From NCBI GenBank assembly GCA_003427395.1, contig BFEA01000537.1, positions 463,901-484,702 of the forward strand: DNA of 20,802 nucleotides, in the 5' to 3' direction. Positions 9,591-19,039 of the stretch are shown piece after piece. The translations under genes and the position numbers were made by a program. Source of the DNA: Chara braunii. Its lineage: Eukaryota; Streptophyta; Charophyceae; Charales; Characeae. The notes under the pieces were generated by a model. The model saw nothing but the letters and a program-made list of their open reading frames with translations. It was not told where the DNA came from and searched no databases. Position 1 is the stretch's first letter. Every line of letters begins with the position of its first letter.

Positions 9591-10517
9591 GACTAGCGTG
9601 GTGGTGAGTTGTCTAGCACAACACAGACGGTACGTTAACCTTTCTACTGAAACTTTATCGTTTCACCAAACAATTTAACAAGTGACATAGGAAAAAACTT
9701 CCTCTTCACTTAACCTAACTCAAAAGTAAAGTATCTCTCGCAAGTACATAAAAATTGTCTATCAATAAATAAACAAGCAATCGTCCCAACACCCGCATAT
9801 CCGCTAAACTCGAGCCCAAACAGAAACTTTTAAGGGAAAAAAATAATCACATCCGATAAGTGGATCGTACGAGATCCGATTGTCACTCTCAGCGTCCCCA
9901 AGATGTGGCTTGTCGATCAAGCTCAAAACACTAACGTGCATAAAACATATGCATATGTGAAAGTCACGTTTGTCAGACACTAATGTGGTAAACTTTACTA
10001 TTTCCTAGAATTCATGGTCCACCTTACACACACAACCTCAGTCATTGCTAAACTTTTACAACACGATACTCAGTTATTCAAGATGATCGTTAAAAAAAAT
10101 ATGAGTGAAAATTTCAAAAAACACAACAATCCATAGGGGCTAAGGCCTTACGTTAAGTTGCGATAATGAATTTGAGTTGAGTCGTAAACCGATCTGTTAT
10201 CAGCAGATAACAGAAAATCATCCTCGTAGGATTAAACTGAAGATAGTCAACCTTGAATCGAAGTGAGCGAAGAGGACGTGTACCCCAACATAAACTAGTA
10301 TCCAAGTTATTTTTAAGTACATGGAGACTGCTCCCCATATCCAATTTTGCCCCAACTTTCTTATTAAACTGTTTAAATCTATCTCTGATTAATATAAAAA
10401 ATTAAGAAAAATTGTGGCACCATCTCCCTTATATAAGGTTGATTACCAAAAATTTTTTAATTAAAAAATAATTTAACTCTTCGAAAATAGAAAAAAATGG
10501 ACGTTAGTCTCAATTGA
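9591..10517 (+). repeat. 925-bp tandem repeat, copy 2
   Basis: Second copy, offset about 925 bp, with many scattered substitutions. The TGTTATC hairpin is kept, with one loop base changed. The ATATGGAG hairpin is degraded. The copy ends where the left arm of the foldback structure begins. Confidence 0.85.
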
Positions 10518-10940
10518 GAAAGTGTTTTTTATGAATTTATATTGAGCTAAATACAGAACCTGAAGTAGGACCTTGACTTTATAAAGTCGAATTTGATCTA
10601 AATCTCTGAATTAGTAAAACTTTTGGCAACGCTTCCCCTAGAGAAATAGACTCCTGAGATTTGTACTAAGTTGGACATAAACTCATTGGATTCTGAAAAA
10701 GAAAAATTTAACTAACCCTCTGGATTTGTACAAATTTTGGCAGCATTTTCCTTAACGAAAGTGATTTTTCTAAAATTTATACAAAGCCAGATATGAACTC
10801 AGAACAACTTGGCATTGAAAATACGAAAATTGAACCAACTCCTTTGGCACTAGCATATGACGACCATCTAAAGCAACTACCTGTCGAAGGACAAACTCAT
10901 ACCAACTCACAAGCAGCAAGCCGACATAACTAAGGTAAGT
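10518..10940 (-). repeat. Left inverted arm
   Basis: Contains two satellite units (about 10519-10640 and 10640-10753), each with a GGCAACGCTTCC/GGCAGCATTTTCC word. The inner block has AAATTGAACCAACTCCT and CATATGACGA near 10830-10862. Homology to the right arm fades just after AAGGTAAGT at about 10932. Confidence 0.75.
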
Positions 10941-12223
10941 ACATTTAGCATTGTGTTCGAACCCGAACATTCGGGACCGAACGCGAACGAGCGTCAAAAC
11001 CCTCTGAACACGAACATAAAAATTTGAAAAAACTACGGCGCAGTCAGGGATTGAGTTTGTAATTGCACTTGAGGCAAAAAGGTCGGTAATGCTGAATGTA
11101 TGTGACCTACGTTTCGGGTCCGGTGGGGTCGTGTGGGGGTGTGTTGTATTCGCGGGATGGCCTGAAGTGCAATTACAAAATGTTTTCGTCACCGAAGTTA
11201 CCCCTAAAAATATTCAAAAGAAAAAAAAAAAAGACTTCTCATAAGAATCTTAAACAAAATATATGGTACGTTACATAATAATACAAACAACTTTTGCCTG
11301 GGAGGTATACTCAAATTCATAACCAAACTTGAGTTAAAAATCGAAAACCTTAAAAAAAGTTTTTTTTTTTTTTTTAATGTTCGGCCGAACACGTTTAGGA
11401 GGCGTTCGATCGAACACCTGAACATGTTCGAAAGTTTGGAAAAACTCCAAACGAGAGGCGGTTAATAGAAGGCCAAAACTTCGGTGAATTCTGGCGAAAT
11501 TTTCACCGAAATTGTCATATTTTCCTAAATTTTTACTATTTTCTCAAAAAAAAAATTTGTCTGTTATATATGTGCTTTAGGGTATATCTGTATTCAGTTT
11601 CACCGTATTTGAAGCAGTAACAAAAAACTTAGCAAAAACACCAGACTCGAAAAACGTTTTGACAAACTTCAAAAACTACTCCGAATAGGGATTTATAGTG
11701 CTCTTGACTTTAATTTTTTTATTTTTTTTTGCCTGATTGGTTTTTTCATGTTTGTATTATGACCCTGCATAGTTTGTTTGCAAAAGTTTCGACAACATTG
11801 TTTGTAGCAACGCGTCGAAAACCCCCGAATTTTTTGTCTTCCATTAACCGCTAGTGCTCCCAACATGTTTAGTGTGCTACATAGGGTAAGTACTTTCACA
11901 AAGTCCTAAGTTGATTTCACATAATGTATAGTTCTTGATCTCTCAAATGATTAAGTCTTTATCCCAACTTACATAGGGCATTGAGTCAAACCATTCATTT
12001 TATAAATAATTTTAAACCCTTTGCCTTAGTTATACACAAACGGGTTGCACAACAACTTTTCTGTTCTTTGGGAATACGACTATATCATTTTGCTTATAAT
12101 ATAATGCCTTGTCGCAGTAAACTGTTTAAAAAATCAAAGCTAAAAAAAAAAAACTGACTTGTCTCTAGTATGATCTGGGCTGATTCGTTCCACTTAGAAA
12201 CATTGTTCAACTTACCCAATTTA
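10941..12223. other. Non-coding interior; two inverted-repeat clusters
   Basis: No protein recognised. GTTCGAAC/GTTCGGCCGAAC-type words cluster at about 10950-11000 and, inverted, at 11379-11430. Between them lies a perfect 15-bp inverted repeat (11056-11070 with 11165-11179). The rest is AT-rich with homopolymer runs. Confidence 0.5.
11056..11179. repeat. 15-bp perfect inverted repeat, 94-nt spacer
   Basis: TTTGTAATTGCACTT at 11056-11070 is matched exactly by its reverse complement at 11165-11179. It could bound a very small nested element. Confidence 0.7.
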
Positions 12224-12231
12224 CTTTCAAT

Positions 12232-12494
12232 CGAGGCTACCAGAGTGGCTCGGGGTCACTTACCCGGCCGGACCAAAAGGATTAAAAAAAATAAATATTT
12301 TAAAATTTTATTTTATATTTTAATTTGGTAAAGAATTTCGATGTGAGTCTGTGGCAAAAGTTGTTTAGTTTATTTTTCTACATAACATAGTATTTGTTTC
12401 AAATTTTTTGAATTTTTTTTTTTTTGCTGGGACCTTCCCTTATCCTTACACGGGCTGGTAACCCGGGGCCCGGGCGGCCCGGCTAGTAGCCTAG
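12232..12494. mobile_element. 263-bp MITE with 8-bp flanking repeats
   Basis: The ends are near-inverted: CGAGGCTACCAG at the left, and CTAGGCTACTAG when the right end is reverse-complemented. CTTTCAAT flanks it on both sides (12224-12231 and 12495-12502), fitting an 8-bp target-site duplication as made by hAT-family transposases. The interior is A/T-rich with GC-rich subterminal blocks and no frame. Its left end is shared with 5897-5912. Caution: sequence after the 5.9-kb end also resembles the flank, so the border may lie a few bases further out. Confidence 0.6.
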
Positions 12495-12538
12495 CTTTCA
12501 ATTATAGTCTTCAAATTGACTATTAAACAGTTTAGGGA

Positions 12539-12575
12539 TGACTAGATATTGTTTCTAAGATAAATGATCTAGTCA
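12539..12575. repeat. Stem-loop repeat, family B, single copy
   Basis: TGACTAGA (12539-12546) pairs perfectly with TCTAGTCA (12568-12575). The loop contains ATTGTTTCTAAG, as in the array at 17573-18060. The stem sequence differs from those of the array yet stays paired. Confidence 0.65.
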
Positions 12576-12759
12576 CATGCCTAACAAAGAGAGATGTAGT
12601 TGTGCAACATATTTGTGTATAAGTACGACAAAGGGTGAGACACTTTTTCTATAATGAAGGTCTAACTCAATGCTCTATGTAAGATGGGATACAAGGTTAA
12701 TCATCTGAGGGTTCAACCAACTACTTGCATGAAAGACACCTTGGGATTGCAGAGAGACT

Positions 12760-13412
12760 TACCTTGGTGCATGTGTATGATTGTGAGTTTGGTCCAAGTT
12801 ATCTTTTCATATGTGGCAGCTTTAGATGCTCGTCATATGTTGAAGTAATAGGAGTTGGTTCAATTTTTGTCTTTTAAGAGTTAAGTTGACTCCATATCTG
12901 ACTTTAAATAAATTTTGCAAATGAACTTCCCCTAAGGGAAGTGTTGCCGAAAGTTTTACAAATTCAGGAAGTTCGTAAAATTTTATTTTTATCAAATTTA
13001 AATTTTTGTCCTAACTATATACTTGACTTAGTAAAAAACAATGGAAGCTTACTTCGCTAGGGAAAATGTTGCCTAATTTTTTACTAAATCAGGGAGTTAT
13101 GCAAAATTTGACTTGTGAAGTCAAAATTACTTTTATGATTTATATTTAGTTTTGAATAAATTTTTAAAAGACACTTTTGCTGGGGAAAGTGTTGCCGAAA
13201 TTTCTATAAATCTAAAGAGTTGGGTGAATTTAGTATTTGCAAAATTCAAACTTTTGTTTTTAAATCATATTTGACTTAGTATAAATATTGAAAATCTGCT
13301 TCTTTATTGGAAGTGTTATCCAATTTTTTATTGATTTAGAGAGTTGGACAAAATTTTGACTGTATAAAATTAAGGTCTTATTTTATATCTTATATTTTAC
13401 TTAGTATATAGG
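12760..13412 (+). repeat. Right inverted arm with 123-bp satellite
   Basis: Tandem units begin at about 12938, 13060, 13184 and 13308 (spacing 122-124 bp), each starting with a GGAAGTGTTGCCGAAATTT-like word. Many carry TTGACTTAGTA near the end. The inner block 12760-12937 mirrors the inner block of the left arm, including a reverse-strand AAGGTAAGT at about 12758-12766. The array stops at about 13412. Confidence 0.8.
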
Positions 13413-14049
13413 ACCAGCTGGGCCGCCTGTATCCCAGTGCCGGTGCGAATAACCTTACAAGGGTATCCACCCTGGTTTTTGCAAGTGACAAAAAATAAGT
13501 TTGGTTTAACGTCTAAGTGCACCGCGCGAGTCGCAGTTGTGTTTGTTTTTTACGCTAACTGAATGGTTGACTAGAGTAGAGAGTGTGTGGGCGTGCTGAC
13601 TTAAGGCGCGCGTGATCTCTCTTCTTGTTGATGATTGTGAAGTCGGCGTGGTTGTCAGTCAAGTTTAAATTTCTGATTTATCTACTAGGATTAAAAAGAG
13701 TTTGTCTCTTGATCAATGAGCTTGACCGTTACATGTGTATGAGTGAGAAGGACGACGTCGACGGCGACATGGTTTTGTATAATGAGCGGAGTGAATGTGA
13801 AGGGATAGACACGCAATGAGCGCGGGGCGTGAAGAGGCCGAGGGGTTGAGGGTCCAGCGAGGCTAACCCCCTCGGTTTTGTTGTGTAGGGCGGAGGCGGT
13901 ATTAGCAGTCATTTTTTCTCCCCTCGTCTTTTTGTTTTAAGATTTTTGTTTCTTAATTATTATTCACTCCGTTTTTATTATTGCTGTTATTATTTTTATT
14001 GGCTCGTCTTTTGTGAGTTGGGCGCGACATCGGTTCCAAGGTCGGTCTT
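13413..14049. other. Unassigned; one GC-rich hairpin
   Basis: No credible gene; a 64-codon frame (13625-13819) has no recognisable family. CCGAGGGGTT (13838-13847) pairs with AACCCCCTCGG (13865-13875) with one bulged base, followed by a T run. Confidence 0.5.
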
Positions 14050-14160
14050 GGGACCCACGGGCTTAGCTTAATTGGTACACCTGTGAGTTGTTGAGATACG
14101 GATTTGAGTTCGACCCCTACTGGGGTCAAGCGGTTGAAAGCCCACGGGTGGCCGTTACGG
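14050..14160 (+). mobile_element. tRNA-derived SINE-like sequence
   Basis: An RNA polymerase III A box, TAGCTTAATTGG (14064-14075), fits TRGCNNARYNGG. A B box, GAGTTCGACCC (14106-14116), follows at tRNA-like spacing of about 42 nt. No matching acceptor stem encloses them, so this is a SINE head or decayed tRNA rather than a tRNA gene. The 3' end of the element was not found. Confidence 0.5.
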
Positions 14161-15493
14161 TAGTCGAGGACCTTGAGCATGCGTCTCTTTTAGCGGACCC
14201 GTTTGGGTTCCTGCATATTCGGGGTGCTGATGAAACTCCTCTATTATGTCCATCTTGAAATGCGGACCGGGGAGTTCGACGTGCATACAAGCCAATGTGT
14301 GATTAGCCCACGAGGCCGAAGGCACTTGGGTGGCATAGGCCTTCTGAGGCGCGCCCAACCGTAGTCCACTGTAAGGAGTTTGAGTATGGGCTTGCCCGTT
14401 GGGGAATGAAGATAGCGGGTTGTGCGTGGGAAGAGCGGACAAAGGCAAAGTGTCAGAGGCCGCAGGTTGTGCAACGGTCAATCAGGTAGAGCCCTCCCGG
14501 ACTTTGGGTTTCAAAGTTCTCATTTGAATATTTGCTACTACCACCAAGAACTGCATCAGACCCGCTCAGCCAGGGCGCACGCTGCAAAACTCTCCAGCGG
14601 GTCTGCGCCCTCCTTTTCAAACAGGGCGTCGGGGATCATCCCAACAGAGGAGCAGAGGGGGGGGGTGTATACCTTAGAGTCGATCACTGATCGGCTGTGA
14701 GATTCGGCAGGTGAGCTGTTACACACTCCCTTGCTGATTTCGACTTCTAAATCCTTTACCACCGTCCTCCTGTCTGTGTTAACAAGCGCCGTTGTACCGC
14801 ACAGGATAGCGTAGGGGGAATATGGGTGTAAGGAAGGAGCGGACCGGAGGTTGGACGCAGCGACAAAACGAGGGAAGGAAAAGGAACGAACCTGGCCGTT
14901 GAACTGCGCCAGCTGCCCGAGATGACAGGGAAGATGCAGCGATAGGAGAGAGTAGCTAAAGCCGAGCAAAAAGTGGAGTTCTCGCCCGATTGTTGATGGA
15001 ATCGGGCGAACCAGAAGTCGAGATTGGGGTTTTGGAGGCGAGCGACTTCAAATCCGTTGTTAGTTTTAACAATAAGTAAGTACGAATAGAGCTAGAAGAG
15101 AAAGGTGATGCATGAAAGAGTCGAGGGAGACAGTGAGAAGGAAGCAGAGGGTATAAATTTTGCATCTCTGTCGTTTCTAAATCGTGTTAGTCAAACTAAC
15201 ATGTTAAATTGGGTTTCTTAGACGTGGCGAGTCGAATGGTGAAGTGTGATTTGGAAGAAAGTTAGTAAAAAAAGGGCGACGAGGAGAGGAATTGAGCAGA
15301 GCGATGGCGGGAGCTCATGTGGTGGCATGGAAAAAGGCATATCCCGCCCGATTCTCAATGGATTCAGGTGAGGAAAGGTTTTAATCCGGGGTTTTACTAT
15401 GTTGCGGATGAAATGGTCGAGTCAGACTTTTCAATCGGGCAACAAACTGGCTGGTGTGACCACCGGAGGCTGCATTTCTTCTGTTTTGTTTGA
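14161..15493. other. No supported gene; hairpin at 14982-15009
   Basis: Several open frames on the minus strand (108 and 137 codons) lack an ATG start or a recognised domain. TCGCCCGATT (14982-14991) pairs perfectly with AATCGGGCGA (15000-15009) over an 8-nt loop. A degraded relative, CGCCCGATTCTCAATGG, lies near 15347. A good-context ATG (15304) leads into CAG|GTGAGG at 15367/15368, a possible small first exon, but nothing confirms it. Confidence 0.4.
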
Positions 15494-15790
15494 ATAAAAC
15501 AAGTGGTGACGAATCTTCCCAAGTCAAGGGAAATATTAATTCTCATCATGCTGGTATTCGCCATAATCCTTGTTCCGTTGCAATCCAGCCTGCTCGCTCC
15601 CTTCGGGGCCATGGTCTTCGCTGACTATTTCCATGATCGCTTCCCTTGTCATGTTGAAGATGCTCCCCATCTAGGTGGGGGTATTCTCGATCGTCACAGT
15701 GGTGGTAGATGGATGATCGATGAGAGAGAGAGAGAGGGTGAGTGTCATTGGGAGAGGAAAGCGTGTGGAAAACAGAAGCGGGAAAAGTGA
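15494..15790 (+). CDS. Hypothetical small frame with hydrophobic N-terminus
   Basis: The frame is open from 15494; its first ATG is at 15548. From there the product would begin MLVFAIILVPLQSSLLAPFG, a hydrophobic stretch that could be a signal peptide or membrane segment. A GGG-containing middle follows, and then a charged tail read from a GA microsatellite and the 113-bp repeat. The tail shows that at least the 3' part is not real coding sequence. No family recognised. Either a chance frame or the end of a decayed exon. Confidence 0.15.
   Translation: MKQVVTNLPKSREILILIMLVFAIILVPLQSSLLAPFGAMVFADYFHDRFPCHVEDAPHLGGGILDRHSGGRWMIDEREREGECHWERKACGKQKREK
15721..15737. repeat. (GA)n microsatellite
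   Basis: A short GA-alternating tract directly before the 113-bp duplication. Confidence 0.85.
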
Positions 15791-15977
15791 TTCAACAGTG
15801 AGAATGCATCTGTTCGCGTTTTAGCGGAAGATTCATTTCGTTTTTGCTCATCCTATCAATAGGCGAGAGGAAAGCGTGTGGAAAATAAAAGCGGGAAAAG
15901 TGATTCAACAGTGAAAATGCATTTGTCTGCGTTTTAGCGGAAGATTCATTTCGTTTTTGCTCATCCTGTCAATAGGC
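15752..15977 (+). repeat. 113-bp tandem duplication
   Basis: Two copies (15752-15864, 15865-15977) share GAGAGGAAAGCGTGTGGAAA and TTTTAGCGGAAGATTC. A fragment of a third (GCTCATCCTACCAAT) lies at about 16025. Differences are few, so it is fairly recent compared with the other duplications here. Confidence 0.9.
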
Positions 15978-16248
15978 ATGAGGCCAGCTCGGAGGTTGGA
16001 GACTTACCTATTAGCCGGTGCATTGCTCATCCTACCAATGGGGGAAGGCACCCTCTTGCTCTCTGCATGCATGAGCAAACATTGATGTATACCTTTGTGT
16101 TCCAGAGAGAGAACTCATTCTGATTGTGTACGTTCGCTATGGCAGTGAACTGCACATCGACTGCCATGGGAGCTTGACAGTACACTGGGCCAGATTCTGG
16201 CAAAAAATTCATTTTGCTTGCGATGTATGATAGGAGGGAGTGTCGTAC

Positions 16249-16872
16249 TCACTTACCAGTCAGAATATTTCTGACGAACCTTGATGTATGGTCAGGCGCA
16301 CGAAAGGAAAACCACGCCGTATTCTGAGAAGGAACGAGTTTCAACAGAGGAGGAGAAATGAAGTGAGCGGTTATTGCTTGCTGCAGACAAGTAAGCGGAC
16401 AGACGACGCGTCCGGGCTGTGAGATGAGGAAGTTCGGCATCCCCCGTGCGCTGTACTGACCACAGTAACTACAAGTAATGATTACGGGTTGGGTTTCAAC
16501 CTGTGGTAACAAAGTAACGGTCATTGTTCTTCGAGTTACGGTCCATACCGCTGCTAGGCTGTGTTGCTGCCTTTTTTGCGGAATGTTTGTTGAGCAACAT
16601 TGAGCACCACTGCGTGTTTTCGTACTGCAACTGTTGTGCCTTGCTACTGTGAATGACAATTCTGTTTCGCTGTGGGCCACATAGTACTGCCACTGCCAGT
16701 GCATGTCGCTGCCGGTATACCACCGCGTTTGACTATGGCTCGTTCCATGCATCATTTGATAATGACACGACAATATTAGTGTTTGATACCATAATCTGTG
16801 TAATGCATTATAGCCACGCAATGTTGTTATACGCGCAGTATTTTTGCGGGATTCCTGCTGTATTTTTGCCAA
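16249..16872 (-). CDS. Hypothetical open frame or exon, unidentified
   Basis: A 207-codon open stretch on the minus strand with no ATG at its start (TTG). It ends at a strong donor-like sequence, ACTG|GTAAGTGAG (GT at 16255-16256), the stop arising within the donor. If real it would be an internal exon on the minus strand. No domain, signal or membrane segment is recognised; the sequence is rich in Ser, Thr, Gln and His. A chance frame is as likely. Confidence 0.18.
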   Translation of the reverse strand: MAKIQQESRKNTARITTLRGYNALHRLWYQTLILSCHYQMMHGTSHSQTRWYTGSDMHWQWQYYVAHSETELSFTVARHNSCSTKTRSGAQCCSTNIPQKRQQHSLAAVWTVTRRTMTVTLLPQVETQPVIITCSYCGQYSARGMPNFLISQPGRVVCPLTCLQQAITAHFISPPLLKLVPSQNTAWFSFRAPDHTSRFVRNILTGK

Positions 16873-17079
16873 GGGAGTGTGTTCTAGTTGAACGCAGTCT
16901 CTCTAGTTTGTACGGCGTGATCTGAGAGAGAGGGGTTGTGACTAGGAGTAATGATTAAGTGTTTCAAGGAGGGCATTGCTGCGACTGGAGGACCGTTGGG
17001 AGGTCAACGTTTGGCGTTTTGACCTCAATTTGGCAGTATTACTGCGTGTTTGGTCGCCATTGCGGGACCCTCATGCGCT
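16873..17079. other. No feature recognised
   Basis: Short frames only, without recognisable family or start context. Confidence 0.4.
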
Positions 17080-17290
17080 TGAAGGTATCAAGGTCCTTTC
17101 ACGCGAGTCTGAAAGCACCTCCCTTGGATATGAGAGACTGAATATTTCTCCCTCTGCCCTTCTTACTCTCAGTCTAGTCTGTTGGTTTGGAGAGGAAGGC
17201 GGCAGGCGGGATTCCAACCTGTAATCCGTGCTAAGGCCTTTTTGGAGGTTGCCCCACCAATTGCGGGAGCTTTGCTGGAACCTAGACGAG
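17080..17290 (-). mobile_element. tRNA-derived SINE-like sequence, minus strand
   Basis: Read on the minus strand, an A-box-like AGCTCCCGCAATTGG (17257-17271) resembles AGCTCAATTGG with a small insertion. A B-box-like GGTTGGAATCC (17209-17219) is one base from GGTTCGAATCC. The downstream body contains CAGACTAGACTG. The arrangement fits a SINE head; the 3' end is uncertain. Confidence 0.4.
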
Positions 17291-17572
17291 GTTCTGGAGG
17301 CAAAAAACAGAGTGGTAATCTTCATTCCCTTTTATAAACCCAGTTAAAACCCTTACCTGTACATCTTTCTATAGTTTGACTGAGGTCATTGCATGCATCC
17401 CGTACTAATTTTATGTTTGACTTTCATAACTTAAACTAGACTTAAGTAAAGGAATGCGTGCGCAATCTCAATTTCATTTTATTGGTTGTCTGGATTCAGA
17501 TTGTAAAAGGGTTTTGCATCAGGGGAAGGTGGGGGGAAGGTGGTTTTGCTTGAGATTATCAGGGTCAACCAA
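17291..17572. other. No feature recognised
   Basis: AT-rich non-coding sequence leading into the stem-loop array. It has a small hairpin, CAACC-AAA-GGTTG, at about 17565-17577. Confidence 0.4.
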
Positions 17573-18060
17573 AGGTTGGGCTTAGTTTCTAAGTTAAATG
17601 ACTCAGTGCTATGTTTTATTTTGACTGTCTGAAGGACCAGGCTTTGTTCCTAAGTTGGATGGTCTGGTTGCTTAAACTTTCGAGGGTTGTTTGTGTTTGC
17701 CTTTTAAGGGACCAAGCTTTGTTTCTAAGTTGAATGGTTTGGCCGCCTTGATTTATTTTGGGATTTTCTTAGTGGGACTGTGCATTGTTTCTAAGTTGAA
17801 TGGTCCAACTTCCTTATGTTTCTTTATTGTTTCTGAAAGAGGGAGTTTGAACTTTGTTGCTAAGTTGGATGACTCAAACTTCCTTCTTGTTTATTCTGAG
17901 GGAATCAGGCGAAGGACCAAACATTGTTCTCAAGTTGAATGGTTTGGTCTGAAGCCACGCATATGCTGAAACAAAATGATAATTTTTTTTTATACTCTAT
18001 TACCATCCTATTTCCGAACAGGCTAGTCAAACATTGTTTCTCAGTTGAATGGTCTAGCTG
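17573..18060 (+). repeat. Array of covarying stem-loops, family B
   Basis: Seven copies spaced mostly about 65-75 bp share a loop close to ATTGTTTCTAAGTTGAATGG. The flanks pair with each other but differ from copy to copy: GACCAG/CTGGTT (17635, 17664), GGAC/GTCC (17775, 17803), GGGAGTTTGA/TCAAACTTCC (17841, 17874), GACCAAAC/GTTTGGTC (17915, 17942) and GCTAG/CTAGC (18022, 18054). The copy at about 17579 has a weak stem. A 92-codon frame across the array is a by-product of the repeat. Confidence 0.75.
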
Positions 18061-18246
18061 AAGGATGCCTTTTTCCCCTTGGACTATCAGGGTGCATGTG
18101 GGACCTAAGTTTACTGCTCGCCCTTGATCTAATCATATCCCCCTCTTTTTCACGACTATCCTATGACACTGATCAAGCCTCGTTTCACTTCATGCCCTCA
18201 TTTTCTTCCCTAACTCCTTACGGTCAATTTTACTTTGACTTGGGTT
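18061..18246. other. No feature recognised
   Basis: Pyrimidine-rich unique sequence between the stem-loop array and the inverted-repeat element. No gene supported. Confidence 0.4.
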
Positions 18247-18417
18247 GTGTGTCTTTTTAACGGGGAACGGGGGAAGTAAACTCCCGTTGAATCCCGTTGA
18301 AACTGAAAAAATCCTATTGAATTTTCGTTAAACGTGAAAATGGGTCGCTCCCACGTTTTTCAAAAAACCAGAATTGATGCGCGGGGTCCGAAACACGTGA
18401 CCTTAGGCACCTGGGCA
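18247..18417 (+). repeat. Left inverted repeat of the 2.4-kb element
   Basis: Carries CTTTTTAACGGGGAACGG, CCGTTGAATCCCGTTGAA, CGTTAAACGTGAAAATGGG and CACGTGACC in order. All have counterparts in reverse order at 20485-20652. Confidence 0.65.
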
Positions 18418-18614
18418 ATCAACCCCCCCCCCCTAAAAAAAAATAAATATATTCCCCCAACCCTTGAAGCACTTCTTATATCACCGAATTATACCAACAC
18501 CGATCGGCCTGCCACCGACCTCTGACCAACCCCTCGGCACCAGTCCCCAAACCTACCCGGAAGCCCTCTAAGCCATCCACCTCCACATCCCCCAACCCCC
18601 AAGTCCGCAGTTAA

Positions 18615-18683
18615 GTGTGTGCAGGTGTGTTGTGTATGCGCGTATGTGTGTATGTGTGTGTCTGCGTGTGAGAGTTGTGTGTC
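18615..18683. repeat. Degenerate (TG)n tract
   Basis: TG-rich microsatellite with TATG and TGCG interruptions. It lies next to a GTTGAA-rich block, as the terminal (TG)n lies next to the right inverted repeat. Confidence 0.8.
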
Positions 18684-18690
18684 CGATTTT

Positions 18691-18795
18691 CAATTCAACG
18701 AGGGTTCCACGTTGAAAAATTCAACGCGTGTTGAATTCGCGTTAAACTCCCGTTCAAACGCGCGTTGGACACAAATTAACGGGGTGCGCGATGAT
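18691..18795. repeat. GTTGAA/GTTAAAC-rich block
   Basis: Repeated words such as CACGTTGAA, GTTGAATTCGCGTTAAAC and CGCGCGTTGG resemble those in the inverted repeats at 18247-18417 and 20485-20652. Probably a third, rearranged copy of that repeat. Confidence 0.5.
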
Positions 18796-18838
18796 GTTTT
18801 TCCTGGGCTAACGTAGTCGAAAAAAAAAAGTAAAAAAT

Positions 18839-18875
18839 ATGGGGTTGTAGATCTTTTCGAGTTCTACAACCCCAT
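18839..18875. repeat. Stem-loop repeat, family A copy 2
   Basis: ATGGGGTTGTAGA (18839-18851) pairs perfectly over 13 bp with TCTACAACCCCAT (18863-18875), leaving an 11-nt loop TCTTTTCGAGT. Flanked by A-rich and T-rich runs. The best preserved member of the family. Confidence 0.8.
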
Positions 18876-19039
18876 GTTTTTATTTTTATTTTTTGAGCTT
18901 TTTATATATATTTAAAAAAAATAAAAAACATAAGCACAATGAAAAAACAAAAACAAGAAATGATATGAGTCTTTTTGTTTTTGGTTTCACAGAGATTTTT
19001 TAAGGGCTAAAGAAAAAAACAAGAAAAAAAAATAAAAAA

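Larger units (their letters stand above)
10518..13412. mobile_element. Foldback-like element with satellite arms
   Basis: The left arm (10518-10940) and right arm (about 12760-13412) are inverted copies of each other. Each has an inner unique block plus outward-running tandem units of about 115-124 bp. The centre (10941-12759) has no recognised protein and holds a nested MITE. Unequal, tandem-repeat-built inverted arms are the hallmark of Foldback elements. An alternative is a chance pair of inverted satellite arrays. No target-site duplication was identified at the outer borders. Confidence 0.5.

Noticed and set aside
13625-13819. 64-codon plus-strand frame with acidic tail
   Set aside because: Short, no family recognised and no supporting context.
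14556-14969. 137-codon minus-strand frame
   Set aside because: It has no ATG at the start, no recognised domain, and overlaps other frames of similar quality.
15304-15367. Possible first exon with good ATG context and CAG|GTGAGG donor
   Set aside because: At 64 nt it is too short to separate from chance, and no acceptor or second exon could be assigned.
17691-17969. 92-codon frame
   Set aside because: It runs across the stem-loop array, and its recurring peptide words come from the repeat.
17573-18060. CRISPR-like array
   Set aside because: Spacing is irregular, the repeat is diverged, the genome is eukaryotic and there are no cas genes.
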